Counted from the stretch's first letter, positions 18,424-26,945 are shown. The stretch: DNA of 64,000 nucleotides from CAZNSX01 sp964575845 (GCA_964575845.1 CAZNSX010000001.1:891017-955016); one strand, 5' to 3'. The notes: a model not told the origin generated them from the letters alone. Numbers and translations are program-made.

Positions 18424-19458
18424 ATGCGCGCGATGGTGCTTCATCAATTCTCAACCCCGCTCAGGATGGAAGACCTCCCCACACCAAGGGCCGAGCCCGA
18501 CGAGGTGGTGGTGAAGGTGCGGGCCTGCGCTCCGGATATGCTCGATGTCAAGGTGCGGGCCGGGCAATATAACGTCGCCCCTCCCCGAGTCCTCGGGCAC
18601 GAGATATCGGGTGAGGTGGCAGAGGTCGGCTCTTCGGTCAAGAACCTCAGGGAGGGGGATAGGGTTGTCGTTTACGACTACCTGAACTGCGGCGCCTGTG
18701 AGTTCTGTTGGAACGGCAGAGAGACCCTCTGCCGGAACAACAGGGGCATAGTGGGCCTCGCGATAGATGGTGGGTTCGCCGATTACGTGAAGCTTCCCGG
18801 AAGAAATGTACTGCCGATCCCGGAGGATGTGTCTCACGAGGCGGCGACGACGCTCGTGAGCCCTGTCTCCACTTCTCTCCATGCCCTGAGAGAAAGGGCC
18901 AAGGTAACGCCGGGCGACCGTCTGCTCATCGTTGGAGCCGCGGGCGGGGTAGGCATCCATATGGTTCAAATGGCGAGACTCTTCGGGGCGAGCGTCATCG
19001 GGGCGGATGTCTCGGATGAGAAAAACGAAAAGATCAAAGGATACGGGGCAGAATCCCTCATCAACACGACCGAGAAACCCTTCGACCAATCTTTCGACCA
19101 GGCCGTCATGGAGGTCACAGATGGACGGGGGGTGGATGCGGCGATCGACCTCTACGGGTCATCCGCATCCCTTGCCGCCTGCTATCGCTGTCTCGACACT
19201 GCTGGTACCCTTGTCCATATCGGTTCAAAGATAGGCGATAAACTCGAGATAGACCCGACCCGCCTCACCATGAAGGAGGTCGTTATCACTGGATGCCGCT
19301 ACAACACCAAGGAGGAGTTCTATAGGTCTCTCGACCTTGTTAGGACTGGTAAAATAAAGCCGGTCGTCCCCTTTTCATTTCCGCTAGAAGACCTGAATGA
19401 AACCCTCAACATGATCGAAGAGAGGAAGGTCTTCGGAAGGGCGGTTGCCATTTTATAG
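18424..19458 (+). CDS. Zinc-dependent alcohol dehydrogenase (MDR family)
   Basis: 344-residue medium-chain dehydrogenase oxidising an alcohol, or possibly a hydroxyacyl substrate, with NAD(P). Catalytic-zinc region: ACAPDMLD and LGHEISGEVAEVG. Structural-zinc cysteines: NCGACEFCWNGRETLCRN. Rossmann fold: VGAAGGVGIHMVQMARLFG. The frame is open from a TTG at 18406, but ATG at 18424 (MRAMVLHQ) follows GGGAGG by seven bases and gives the normal start. It lies in an apparent four-gene operon with two acyl-CoA dehydrogenases and a hydroxyacyl-CoA dehydrogenase. Confidence 0.88.
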   Translation: MRAMVLHQFSTPLRMEDLPTPRAEPDEVVVKVRACAPDMLDVKVRAGQYNVAPPRVLGHEISGEVAEVGSSVKNLREGDRVVVYDYLNCGACEFCWNGRETLCRNNRGIVGLAIDGGFADYVKLPGRNVLPIPEDVSHEAATTLVSPVSTSLHALRERAKVTPGDRLLIVGAAGGVGIHMVQMARLFGASVIGADVSDEKNEKIKGYGAESLINTTEKPFDQSFDQAVMEVTDGRGVDAAIDLYGSSASLAACYRCLDTAGTLVHIGSKIGDKLEIDPTRLTMKEVVITGCRYNTKEEFYRSLDLVRTGKIKPVVPFSFPLEDLNETLNMIEERKVFGRAVAIL

Positions 19459-19468
19459 AGGGAAAAAG

Positions 19469-20407
19469 ATGAGTGAGATAAGCCGAATCGCAGTGATAGG
19501 GGGAGGATACGTCGGCCGGGGACTCGCCATCCAGTTCGCCCACGGTGGCTACGAGGTTTCGCTTTATAACAGGACGGCAGAGAGTTCATCCCGGGCGACG
19601 GACGGGATTGAATTCTACCTCAGCGCGTTTGTGAAAAATCGTTTCTTCACGAGGAAAAAAGCAAAGGAAGCTCTCAATCTCATAAAACCCACCATAAGCT
19701 TCGAGGATGCGGCATCGGCGGCGCATTTTGTCATTGAGTCCGTTTCGGAAGACCTTGGACTCAAGCAAGATATATTCGCAAGGCTCGACGGCCTCTGCCC
19801 TCCCCCCACCATCATAGCCTCAGATACCTCCGGCCTTAAGCTCTCGGATATAGGGCAAAAGGCCAAGCGGAAGGACAAGCTGATCGTTATCCACCACTAT
19901 ACTCCGACGCCCCTGAGGCCGGTCGTTGAGGTCGTCAGGGGAAGGGAAACCTCTGAGGAGACATTTCTGATAACTAAGGAGCTCCTGGAGAGTGTCGGTA
20001 AGGAAGTGGTGGATGTGAAGGAGCAGCTTGGCCACATAGGGGTAAGGATAACGACTGCGATAAGAAGGGAGGCCGTATACATGCTCGAGAGGGGGATCGC
20101 TTCCCCTCACGATATCGACAGGGTAATTTACGGGCTTGGCATCTTGCCGCTTTTCAGTGGGATGGACGCCTCCGGTCTTGATGTCTTCCTCAGCATCCAT
20201 GAATATCTTCAGAAGGACCTTGATAACAGGGATTATCCTTCTCCGCTCTTAAGAGAGAAGGTGGAGAGAGGGGAGCTTGGAATAAAGAGCGGCAAGGGTT
20301 TTTATAGCTGGAGCGAAGAGTCCGCGAAAAGGGAAACGGAAAAGAGGATAAAGGCACTCATCCTTCGTCTTAAGGAACGAGAGACCTTGCAAGGGTCAGA
20401 CTCTTGA
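19469..20407 (+). CDS. 3-hydroxyacyl-CoA dehydrogenase family protein
   Basis: 312-residue NAD-binding protein of the 3HCDH family. The N-terminal Rossmann motif is GGGYVGRGLAIQFA, the catalytic region is IVIHHYTPTPLRPVVEVVRG (HH in place of the usual HFFNP), and the C-terminal helical domain carries RREAVYMLERGIASPHDIDR. It would oxidise or reduce a 3-hydroxyacyl-CoA-like substrate. The frame is open from 19445, but ATG at 19469 (MSEISRIAV) has AGAGGGA upstream and starts directly at the Rossmann strand. Ten bases separate it from the alcohol dehydrogenase stop. The Pro in place of Phe/Asn in the active-site stretch suggests a divergent substrate. Confidence 0.82.
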   Translation: MSEISRIAVIGGGYVGRGLAIQFAHGGYEVSLYNRTAESSSRATDGIEFYLSAFVKNRFFTRKKAKEALNLIKPTISFEDAASAAHFVIESVSEDLGLKQDIFARLDGLCPPPTIIASDTSGLKLSDIGQKAKRKDKLIVIHHYTPTPLRPVVEVVRGRETSEETFLITKELLESVGKEVVDVKEQLGHIGVRITTAIRREAVYMLERGIASPHDIDRVIYGLGILPLFSGMDASGLDVFLSIHEYLQKDLDNRDYPSPLLREKVERGELGIKSGKGFYSWSEESAKRETEKRIKALILRLKERETLQGSDS

Positions 20408-20429
20408 GGGAAGAGCCGAGCATGAGTGG

Positions 20430-20667
20430 TCAATGCTCCCCTCTTGAGTTGTGATTTTCTCATGCGCAACCGGCCCATGCGGCTCCAGCCGCTTTCCTTG
20501 ACGGCTGACACGGGCCTCACAACGAGCGCCTATCCCGAGAAGGTACACTTCCGCTCCCGCAGTCCGTTGCTATCCACGAGCGGGCCCAACACCCCAAAGC
20601 CACCGAACTCATGGTCGATTATATGCGCACCGATCAAGGACAAATCTCGCGAGGCGCGCTCAAGAAA
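20430..20667 (-). other. Protein-like sequence, possible unrecognised gene remnant
   Basis: The 277-bp gap before the nitrilase gene contains, on the minus strand, a frame reading RDLSLIGAHIIDHEFGGFG and GVLGPLVDSNGLRERKC, then TAG at 20530-20532. Another frame continues IGARCEARVSRQGKRLEPHG. The composition is protein-like and a frameshift would join the two. I do not recognise the family; it could be chance. Confidence 0.2.
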
Positions 20668-20684
20668 GGAAGGAGAAGCCCAGC

Positions 20685-21515
20685 ATGAAAGTTCAGGTTG
20701 CCGTTATCCAGACCGAGACTTACCACCTGGGGGATAAAGATAAGACTCTCGCGCAGGCCTCTCGCTATGTCAGGGAGGCAGCCGAGATGGGGGCGCAGAT
20801 AATCTGCTTTCCAGAGACGTATCCCGGGCCCTGGAGGGTGCCCCTGGACTATTCTCCGGTGGAGGCTTTAAGCCAAGCCGCGGCAAAGCATGATGTATAT
20901 ATAGTGGCCGGAGCCAATGAGCCCCTGAAGGAGGACCCCTCCCGAGGGCACGCCTCCCAGGTGCTCATCGGGCCCCAGGGGCTCATTGGGAGATACAACC
21001 GAACCATCCCGCCGGGGCCATGGCTCTATAAGGGAGGGCGCTTCTGGGACCTGGATTACAAGGAAGGGGATGAGCTTCCGGTCTTTGAAACCCCCTTGGG
21101 TAAGGTGGGCGTTCTTGTGTGCAGCGAGGTCTACGCGCCCGAGCTCTCGCGAGTGCTTGCCCTCAAGGGCGCGGAGATGGTCTTCCTGCCGGCGGGAATC
21201 TCCAAGTATGAACTCCATGAGACCTGGCGCACCCTCATCTGGGCCCGAGCCATAGAGAACCTGATGTATACCTTCACCTGTCAGAATATCCTGGGCATAG
21301 AGCGGGGATTGGCCATGATCTGCAGCCCGGAGGAGGTCCTGGTCGAATCGGAAAAGCCGGGGGTCTTCGTCGCGGAGTGCGACCTGGAGCGCATCCGGTG
21401 GCTTCGGGAAACAAAAGACCGATATGAACTTCCCTTGCCCTTCAAGGCAAAGCCCGGCGTGCTGAGGGACTGGCGCAGGCCCGAGCTCTATCGTAAGGCC
21501 TGCCCAGAGTGGTGA
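20685..21515 (+). CDS. Nitrilase-superfamily (carbon-nitrogen hydrolase) protein
   Basis: 276-residue alpha-beta-beta-alpha protein of the CN-hydrolase superfamily, which cleaves amides or nitriles with a Glu-Lys-Cys triad. Glu44 is in CFPETYPGPW and Cys146 is in VLVCSEVYAPE. The Lys position, normally in a YRK-x-H-L-P motif, reads RYNRTIPPGP, so Arg106 replaces the catalytic Lys. Activity is therefore uncertain. GAAAGGAAGGAG precedes the ATG. It stands alone, downstream of the fatty-acid-type genes, and converges on the TlpA gene. Confidence 0.8.
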   Translation: MKVQVAVIQTETYHLGDKDKTLAQASRYVREAAEMGAQIICFPETYPGPWRVPLDYSPVEALSQAAAKHDVYIVAGANEPLKEDPSRGHASQVLIGPQGLIGRYNRTIPPGPWLYKGGRFWDLDYKEGDELPVFETPLGKVGVLVCSEVYAPELSRVLALKGAEMVFLPAGISKYELHETWRTLIWARAIENLMYTFTCQNILGIERGLAMICSPEEVLVESEKPGVFVAECDLERIRWLRETKDRYELPLPFKAKPGVLRDWRRPELYRKACPEW

Positions 21516-21536
21516 GTTTCATCAAGGGGATGGCGC

Positions 21537-22199
21537 TCAAGGTAGCTTGGACTTCGCTCTCTCCGCCACCTTTTCAGAAGCTGAAGGTTTGCCGTGAGAG
21601 GCCGCCTTTCCCTGCTTCGTCAGCTGTTTCAGGGATGAGATGATGGCGGGGCGGTCCCACTCCTCGGGCCCTATGAGCTTATGGGCCAGTCGACCCTCCT
21701 TGTCGACGAGGAAGCTCTCGGGCACCCCTGTGGTGCGGTAGAGCTTCTTGACGGTCTGCTTCGGGTCGAGGAGGATAGGATAGCTGAGACCGAGGCCCCT
21801 GACAAAGGGCTCCACAACCTGAGCCCCCAGGGCGTCTATGCTTACGGCCAGAATCACAAAATCCTCCCCCTCCATGGCTCTGTTGAGCGTCTCGAGGCGT
21901 GGCATCTCCTCGCGGCAGGAGGGACACCACGTGGCCCACACGTTCACGAGCACGACCTTTTTCCCCCGGAAGTCCGCAAGCGAGACATCCTCTCCCTTGA
22001 GGCTTGGATAGCTGAAGAGGGGGGCCGTGTCTCCCACCTGGAGGGGGCCCTGAGCCTTGCCCTCGGGGGTTCCTCCCCGGGTCAGGTACCCATAAGCCAT
22101 GAGCGCCAGGGTCAAAAGCACGGGAATGACGATAAATAGCCTTATGAGGCGCCGCTCCTTCGGGTTCGCCTTCTCTTCCGGTTTTCTCTCTTCATCCAT
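21537..22199 (-). CDS. TlpA/ResA-like membrane-anchored thioredoxin
   Basis: 220-residue thiol-disulfide oxidoreductase. Residues 20-40 form one membrane anchor (RLFIVIPVLLTLALMAYG), so the thioredoxin domain (about 52-190) faces the periplasm. The active site is WATWCPSCREEMP, with C92 and C95. The cis-Pro loop is GVPESFLVDKEG. Such proteins reduce cysteines of cytochrome c or copper-site proteins. No good Shine-Dalgarno precedes ATG at 22199. The gene lies downstream of a small membrane protein and close to a metal-handling region, which suggests a role in metal-centre assembly. Confidence 0.87.
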   Translation of the reverse strand: MDEERKPEEKANPKERRLIRLFIVIPVLLTLALMAYGYLTRGGTPEGKAQGPLQVGDTAPLFSYPSLKGEDVSLADFRGKKVVLVNVWATWCPSCREEMPRLETLNRAMEGEDFVILAVSIDALGAQVVEPFVRGLGLSYPILLDPKQTVKKLYRTTGVPESFLVDKEGRLAHKLIGPEEWDRPAIISSLKQLTKQGKAASHGKPSASEKVAERAKSKLP

Positions 22200-22254
22200 T
22201 ATTTTTTAAGAAGCCTCGCCATATAGACTTTTTCCTCCGGACCATCCTACTCTC

Positions 22255-22476
22255 TTACTTTACTTCATCCTTAGGCTTCATAGCAAGACCGACCTCCTCC
22301 GGTCGGCTTCCCTTCCGCATGCCATGACCCTTATGGAGCAAAAGATGCAGGAATGGGCAAAGGAGAAGCAGAAATATGGGCGCAGCCCCAGCGAGACCGA
22401 GGCCGCTCATATATAAAACCCCTATGAGCCCCAGCGGAATAAGACAGCAGAGAAAAGAGAAATGCCAGTTTCTCAT
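22255..22476 (-). CDS. Small DUF2933-like membrane protein
   Basis: 73-residue protein with two hydrophobic segments (LIPLGLIGVLYMSGLGLAG and PIFLLLLCPFLHLLLH), then a charged tail beginning HKGHGMRKG. The Cys-Pro-x2-His-x3-His-x-G-H-G arrangement resembles DUF2933 proteins, which often sit beside copper or heavy-metal exporters. The frame is open to a TTG at 22518; I prefer ATG at 22476 because the hydrophobic part starts there and a sigma-54-like element lies just upstream. It is 55 bp ahead of the TlpA gene and likely cotranscribed. Function unknown. Confidence 0.55.
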   Translation of the reverse strand: MRNWHFSFLCCLIPLGLIGVLYMSGLGLAGAAPIFLLLLCPFLHLLLHKGHGMRKGSRPEEVGLAMKPKDEVK

Positions 22477-22529
22477 AACCTGAACCGCAGAAGGAGGCAA
22501 AACCGACCCCGAGTTCAATCCGTGCTTTA

Positions 22530-22545
22530 ACCAAGATCTGTGCCA
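22530..22545 (-). promoter_or_regulatory. Weak sigma-54-like promoter
   Basis: On the minus strand TGGCAC, five bases, then TTGGT. The -24 element is perfect and the spacing is right, but the invariant GC of the -12 element is GG. A start site near 22518 would suit the ATG at 22476. The nearby NtrC-type activator makes it worth noting. Otherwise 22556-22772 holds nothing recognisable. Confidence 0.3.
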
Positions 22546-22772
22546 CCTCCACGATAGATGCCAGAGAGATTTTTTGCCTCTCTCTTAATTTATTAAAAAA
22601 CAATATGTTTTAGCTTTATCGGAAGTTCCCGCCCTTTCAGCTCAAGCCGCCGGTCTATCCATAAAGAACAAATTCCTCAAGGGAATCTGGGTTATTGATA
22701 AGAGAATCCTTAGCTTTTGTGGGGAAATATGCCACAGAGGCCGCGACACAGATGAGGGGGCTATCCATTCCC

Positions 22773-24140
22773 TTAGCGCTCGTACTGCTCCAATTTTCTG
22801 TAAAGGGTTTTCCGGTCAATGCCCAGTATCTGGGCGGCCCTTTGCTTGTTGCCACCGGTTTCTTCGAGCACTTTCAGTATGTAATCCCTCTCGAGCTCGT
22901 CGAGGCTGCTCCTCTCCTGCAGGGCTTCTTCCACGACCACTTCCTCCCAGCCCCGAATGGTATCAGGGAGGTCAACGGGCCTTATCTCTTTTCCCCGGCC
23001 AAGGATCATGGCCCTTTCGATGACATTCTCGAGCTCCCTCACGTTTCCTGGCCAGCTGTAATTCAGCAGGAGCTTAAGAGCGGCTTCTGTTATCCCCTTT
23101 ACCTCTTTCCCGGTACGACCGGCGCATTTCCTGATGAAGTGCCCTGCAAGGAGGGGGATATCTTCCGCTCGCTCCCTGAGGGGAGGCAGGCGCAAATGGA
23201 TGACGTTTAGGCGGTAGAAAAGGTCCTCCCTGAAGCTTCCGCTCTTTATCTCCTCTTCCAGGTTCCTATTGGTGGCGGAGAGGACCCTCGCGTCAACCCT
23301 CACTGTCCGGGTGCCCCCCACGGGCCGTACCTCGCCATCCTGGAGGACTCTGAGAAGCTTGGCCTGAGTCACCAAGGGCATCTCGCTTATCTCATCCAGA
23401 AATATCGTGCCCCCATGGGCCGTCTCCAAGAGCCCTTTCTTATCAGAGTGGGCTCCTGTAAAGGCACCCCTCACATGGCCGAAGAGCTCGCTCTCGAGAA
23501 GCGCTTCGGGTATCGCTGCGCAGTTCAAGGGCACGAAGGGGCGCCCCCCGCGGCCGCTCTCGAAGTGAATGGCTCGGGCCACGAGCTCCTTCCCCGTTCC
23601 GCTCTCTCCGGAGATGAGAATATTCGCGGGAGTATCCGCCACCTTTCGCATGAGGGAGAAGAACTCACGCATCACCCGGCTCTCTCCGATAAGATTGCCG
23701 AAGCCAAAAGAGGCTTGAGACTCCTCCAGCGACCGCTCCATGTCCCTCCGCAGGAGCTTTTCTTTCAACGCCTTCTCCACCAGGGCCGTAATCTCTTCCA
23801 TTCTGAAGGGCTTCGTCAGGTAATGATAGGCCCCAAGCTTCATGCTCTCCACGGCGGACTCTATGGAGCCAAAGGCCGTAATGATTATTATGGGGAGCTC
23901 AGGGTCAGAGCGCAGGAGTCTCCGCGTCAGCTCAACGCCCTTGATGCCTTTCATCTGGACGTCCGTGATAACCAGGTCAAATTGACCGCAGGCCGCCTTT
24001 TCAAGGGCTTCCGCGCCGCTTCCAGCCGCGTCCACGGAGTAGCCCTCATCCTGAAGGGTATCTTTCAGGAGGGCGCACATTTCCGGGTCATCATCAACAA
24101 TGAGGACCTTGCTTCCCCTCTGGTCCCTCGCTCCCCTCAT
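22773..24140 (-). CDS. NtrC-family sigma-54-dependent response regulator
   Basis: 455-residue transcription activator. Receiver domain about 10-125, with phospho-acceptor Asp60 (DLVITDVQM) and the acidic pocket IVDDD. AAA+ domain about 155-390, with Walker A GESGTGKELVA, the sigma-54 contact loop GAFTGAHSDKKG and Walker B GGTIFLDEISEM. The C-terminal Fis-type HTH is NKQRAAQILGIDRKTLYRKL. It hydrolyses ATP to open promoters bound by sigma-54 RNA polymerase. It lies seven bases downstream of its sensor kinase. Likely target: the sigma-54 promoter at 26328, upstream of secreted metal-binding-like proteins, as in ZraSR or HydHG systems. Confidence 0.93.
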   Translation of the reverse strand: MRGARDQRGSKVLIVDDDPEMCALLKDTLQDEGYSVDAAGSGAEALEKAACGQFDLVITDVQMKGIKGVELTRRLLRSDPELPIIIITAFGSIESAVESMKLGAYHYLTKPFRMEEITALVEKALKEKLLRRDMERSLEESQASFGFGNLIGESRVMREFFSLMRKVADTPANILISGESGTGKELVARAIHFESGRGGRPFVPLNCAAIPEALLESELFGHVRGAFTGAHSDKKGLLETAHGGTIFLDEISEMPLVTQAKLLRVLQDGEVRPVGGTRTVRVDARVLSATNRNLEEEIKSGSFREDLFYRLNVIHLRLPPLRERAEDIPLLAGHFIRKCAGRTGKEVKGITEAALKLLLNYSWPGNVRELENVIERAMILGRGKEIRPVDLPDTIRGWEEVVVEEALQERSSLDELERDYILKVLEETGGNKQRAAQILGIDRKTLYRKLEQYER

Positions 24141-24147
24141 GTTCCCT

Positions 24148-25983
24148 TCACTCGGCCGCGGGCAGGAACACGCTGAAAACGCTCCCCTTGCCGAGCTCGC
24201 TCCTCACCTCTATCCAACCCCCGTGGGCCTCTGCGATGCGGCTTGAAACGGTTAGCCCAAGGCCGGTGCCCTCGCCCACATCCTTGGTGGTGAAAAAGGG
24301 GTCAAATATTTTGCCCAAATGCTCCTCGGGGATCCCAGGCCCCGTGTCCGAGACATCAACCCTGATGTACCTTTCAGCTGCGGCCTTGCCCGCCGCACCG
24401 GCGCCCCTTCCATCGGAGAGCGCCGAGGTAAGGACCAGTTCACCCGCCCCGGACATCACCTGGATGGCATTGAGGCAGAGGTTCAGGAAGAGTTGCTGGA
24501 GCTGGTCGGCATCGGCCGTCACGGGGGGAAGGTCCCGAGAGAGTTCGATCCTGAGGGCCAGCCCATGGCGCTGGACCTGGGGTTCCAGAAGCTCGGCCAC
24601 TGATTCCAGAATCCTGTTCACGCCTTCAGGACGCATGGTGAGCTGCTTCGGCCGTGCAAAGGCAAGACACTGACGCACTAGGCGGGCGATGCGGTCTATT
24701 TGCCCGATGATGACCGAGAGCTTTTCCCGGAGGGGGCTCTCGGGCTCAAGGCGTTTCATCACCCACTCGGCCCTGCCGCTTATGATGTTGAGAGGAGTGC
24801 CGACCTCATGAGCGATCCCCGAGACCAGCTGCCCCACCGCGGCCATCTTCTCCGCCTGCTGCACCTGTCTCTCAAGCTTCACCCGCTCGGTGACATCCTT
24901 GATAACAAGGACCACCCCCGTTATCTTACCTGATGCATTCCGGAGGGGATATCCGTCGATATTGAGGCGCAATCGCTCACCCCCGGGCTCCGGCTCCTTC
25001 GTCTGCGTGGCGCTGAAGCTGACCCTCTTCCCTTCCAGCAGACCCTCCAGCTCTGCCGAAAAGCTCCCTTCCTGGCACTGGGGGAAGACCTCACCGAGGG
25101 GCCTGCCCGCCTCTTCCTCACCCGGAAGAGCGCAAAGCCTGGCCGTCGCCCGGTTCCAGGCCGTCACTCTCTTATCTTTGTCCACCACTATGATCCCATC
25201 CGATATGCTCTCGATGATGCTCCGGGTAAACTCCCGCTCCCTCAGAATCCCGCGGTTGGTCCTCTGGATCTCTTCCGCCATCCCGTTAAAGGTCTGGGCC
25301 AGGTGGCCTATCTCATCGGTCTCCTCCAGCCGGATGCGGTGTTCAAGGTCCCCCTGACTGAAACGCTGGACCCCCCTCTCAAGCTGCTCAAGCGGCTGGG
25401 AGAGGTTACGCTTGGTGAAAAAGTGGAACATGAAGGCCAGAAAGGCGGTGATTCCAGCTATAGTGAGAACGTTATAAAGGCGGGCCTGGGCCTTATGGCT
25501 TTCGATGGTGGCCATATCCATGACCACCTTCACGGCGCCCAAGGTGCGGCCGTCCTCAAGGCGCAGGGGATAGAAGAAGTCATAGAGTCTTCCCCTATCT
25601 CCCTTCTTAACATATCCTTCGGGCTCTCCCCCCCGGAAGAGCCTCATCAGGGCTTGGTCTTCCCTGGGGTCCGGCTGATCCTTCGTGCCGGCTGAAAAAA
25701 GGGGTTTCTTCTCAGGGCCAAGGACCGCTATCTCCCGCACTCCCTGGAGCCTGCTGAGCAGCCCTCCGAGATGCATCAGCTGCATCATCAGGGACCCCGG
25801 ATGGCCCCGCGCTATAGCGCCCAGAGCCCCATCGGCCGTTATTCTCGCCTGCCGCTCGGCTGACGCCCGGATCTCCTTGAGAAGACTCTTCTCGCTCTCG
25901 CGCAGGTTGAAAAGCGCGTGGGCGGTCATCACCACTATCAGAGTTGTCACGAGATAAAGGCTGAGCCGCGTCCCGATTTTCAT
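24148..25983 (-). CDS. Membrane sensor histidine kinase (HAMP-PAS-HisKA-HATPase)
   Basis: 611-residue kinase, partner of the adjacent response regulator. TM1 is at about 6-26, a periplasmic sensor of about 145 residues follows, and TM2 is near 175-195 (LYNVLTIAGITAFLAFMFHF). Then come HAMP (about 196-250), PAS (about 260-370, FTRSIIESISDGIIVVDKDK), HisKA with the phospho-His in VSGIAHEVGTPLNI, and an ATPase domain with NLCLNAIQVM, DTGPGIPEEH, FFTTKDVGEGTGLGL. The periplasmic part has no obvious Cys/His metal cluster, so the signal is not readable. ATG with AGAGG upstream. Confidence 0.92.
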   Translation of the reverse strand: MKIGTRLSLYLVTTLIVVMTAHALFNLRESEKSLLKEIRASAERQARITADGALGAIARGHPGSLMMQLMHLGGLLSRLQGVREIAVLGPEKKPLFSAGTKDQPDPREDQALMRLFRGGEPEGYVKKGDRGRLYDFFYPLRLEDGRTLGAVKVVMDMATIESHKAQARLYNVLTIAGITAFLAFMFHFFTKRNLSQPLEQLERGVQRFSQGDLEHRIRLEETDEIGHLAQTFNGMAEEIQRTNRGILREREFTRSIIESISDGIIVVDKDKRVTAWNRATARLCALPGEEEAGRPLGEVFPQCQEGSFSAELEGLLEGKRVSFSATQTKEPEPGGERLRLNIDGYPLRNASGKITGVVLVIKDVTERVKLERQVQQAEKMAAVGQLVSGIAHEVGTPLNIISGRAEWVMKRLEPESPLREKLSVIIGQIDRIARLVRQCLAFARPKQLTMRPEGVNRILESVAELLEPQVQRHGLALRIELSRDLPPVTADADQLQQLFLNLCLNAIQVMSGAGELVLTSALSDGRGAGAAGKAAAERYIRVDVSDTGPGIPEEHLGKIFDPFFTTKDVGEGTGLGLTVSSRIAEAHGGWIEVRSELGKGSVFSVFLPAAE

Positions 25984-26170
25984 GGGAAACCTCTAAGTCC
26001 CCCCTTTTGGGGAGAGTACAAGGCAAGCTATCTCTTCAATGATAAGCGAAATCCTGGTATTTTGGCAAACCCACGAGATTGCCTGAAATTTTCGCGGGCA
26101 GGGGGGGGACCCTGCAATCGTGAGGCCAAACCTTGAGACTCGCCCTCACACCTTTTCACCGAGTTCATGT

Positions 26171-26198
26171 GTGGAATTTTGGGCTTGAGCGTGGAATT
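26171..26198 (+). promoter_or_regulatory. Paired direct repeats, possible activator binding sites
   Basis: GTGGAATT occurs at 26171-26178 and again at 26191-26198, 20 bp apart (two helical turns), about 130-157 bp upstream of the sigma-54 promoter. That is a usual distance for upstream activating sequences. The protein binding them would be the regulator at 22773-24140; this is inference from position and spacing. Confidence 0.35.
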
Positions 26199-26327
26199 AT
26201 GCCTCACTGCGCCGAAGCTCTAAGTCACTTTAAGATTCGCGTATCTTCCTTCATGGGAGGGTCTCCAAGAATATAAAGCACAATAGATCAATATATTAGG
26301 GGACCTTCCCAGGGCGTGAAAAAGGCC

Positions 26328-26343
26328 TGGCACGCTTGATGCT
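26328..26343 (+). promoter_or_regulatory. Sigma-54 promoter for the metal-region operon
   Basis: TGGCACG at 26328-26334, four bases, then ATGCT at 26339-26343. The GG and GC dinucleotides are exactly 10 bp apart, and only one base differs from the TGGCACG-N4-TTGCT consensus. A start near 26354 would leave a leader of about 75 nt before the ATG at 26430. The divergent gene pair encodes a sigma-54 activator and its kinase. Confidence 0.75.
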
Positions 26344-26429
26344 TTAAAGGGAGGCAAATGCGGTACAGAGGCTATCTCCCTTGATAGTTGGAAACTGAGG
26401 GACATTTTCAAGAAGGAGGTTGAAAAACC

Positions 26430-26873
26430 ATGAAGAGGTTTCTAGTAATCACGCTTGTTGTGACCGGCATCCTGGGCGTCTGGGTCGTGGGCTCCAACGT
26501 TTATGCGCACGGCACCGGGGGCTGGGGCTCCCGCTACATGATGCCCTATGGAGGGGGAGGTTACTGGGGCATGGGCCCAGGGATGATGGGGGGCATGATG
26601 GGCCCCGGAATGATGGGCAGGGGCGGTGGAGCCGAGTACTGCGGGTACGGCCCCGGCTACAGGGGTGAGTCCACCGCACCTCTCACCAAAGAGCAGGCCA
26701 CGGAAATCGTCGAGCGTCACCTCGCCTACACCGGGAACCCCTATCTCAAGCTGGGCCAGATAACCGATAAGGGAGACTATTTCGAGGCTGAGCTCGTCAC
26801 CAAGAAGAGCGGCGAGCTTGCGGCGAAGCTTTGGGTCGATAAGCACACGGGCTATCTCAGGCCCGCTTCCTAA
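26430..26873 (+). CDS. Secreted Met/Gly-rich protein with PepSY-like tail (A)
   Basis: 147-residue exported protein. Signal peptide about 1-27 (KRFLVITLVVTGILGVWVV, cleavage after NVYA). A Gly/Met/Tyr-rich segment follows at about 28-80, with GMGPGMMGGMMGPGMMG, suited to soft-metal (Cu+/Ag+) thioether binding. The C-terminal domain of about 60 residues (LTKEQATEIVERHLAYTGNP to KLWVDKHTGYL) looks like a PepSY/YpeB fold. AAGGAGGT stands nine bases before the ATG. First gene after the sigma-54 promoter. It is paralogous to the next gene. A periplasmic metal-buffer or metal-sensing role is inferred. Confidence 0.8.
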   Translation: MKRFLVITLVVTGILGVWVVGSNVYAHGTGGWGSRYMMPYGGGGYWGMGPGMMGGMMGPGMMGRGGGAEYCGYGPGYRGESTAPLTKEQATEIVERHLAYTGNPYLKLGQITDKGDYFEAELVTKKSGELAAKLWVDKHTGYLRPAS

Positions 26874-26908
26874 ACCCTAAGGCCCAGAAAGCGGGCCTTG
26901 TGAACATA

Positions 26909-26945
26909 GCCCCCGCTCTGGGACACTCCGGGGCGGGGGCTTCTC
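26909..26945 (+). terminator. GC-rich hairpin between the paralogues (1)
   Basis: A 13-bp stem (left arm 26909-26921, right arm 26928-26940, mostly C on the left and G on the right) has a six-base loop and a short TTCT tail. It may attenuate rather than end transcription, since a paralogous gene follows at once. A smaller hairpin, AAGGCCC/GGGCCTT, lies just before it (26879-26899). Confidence 0.55.
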
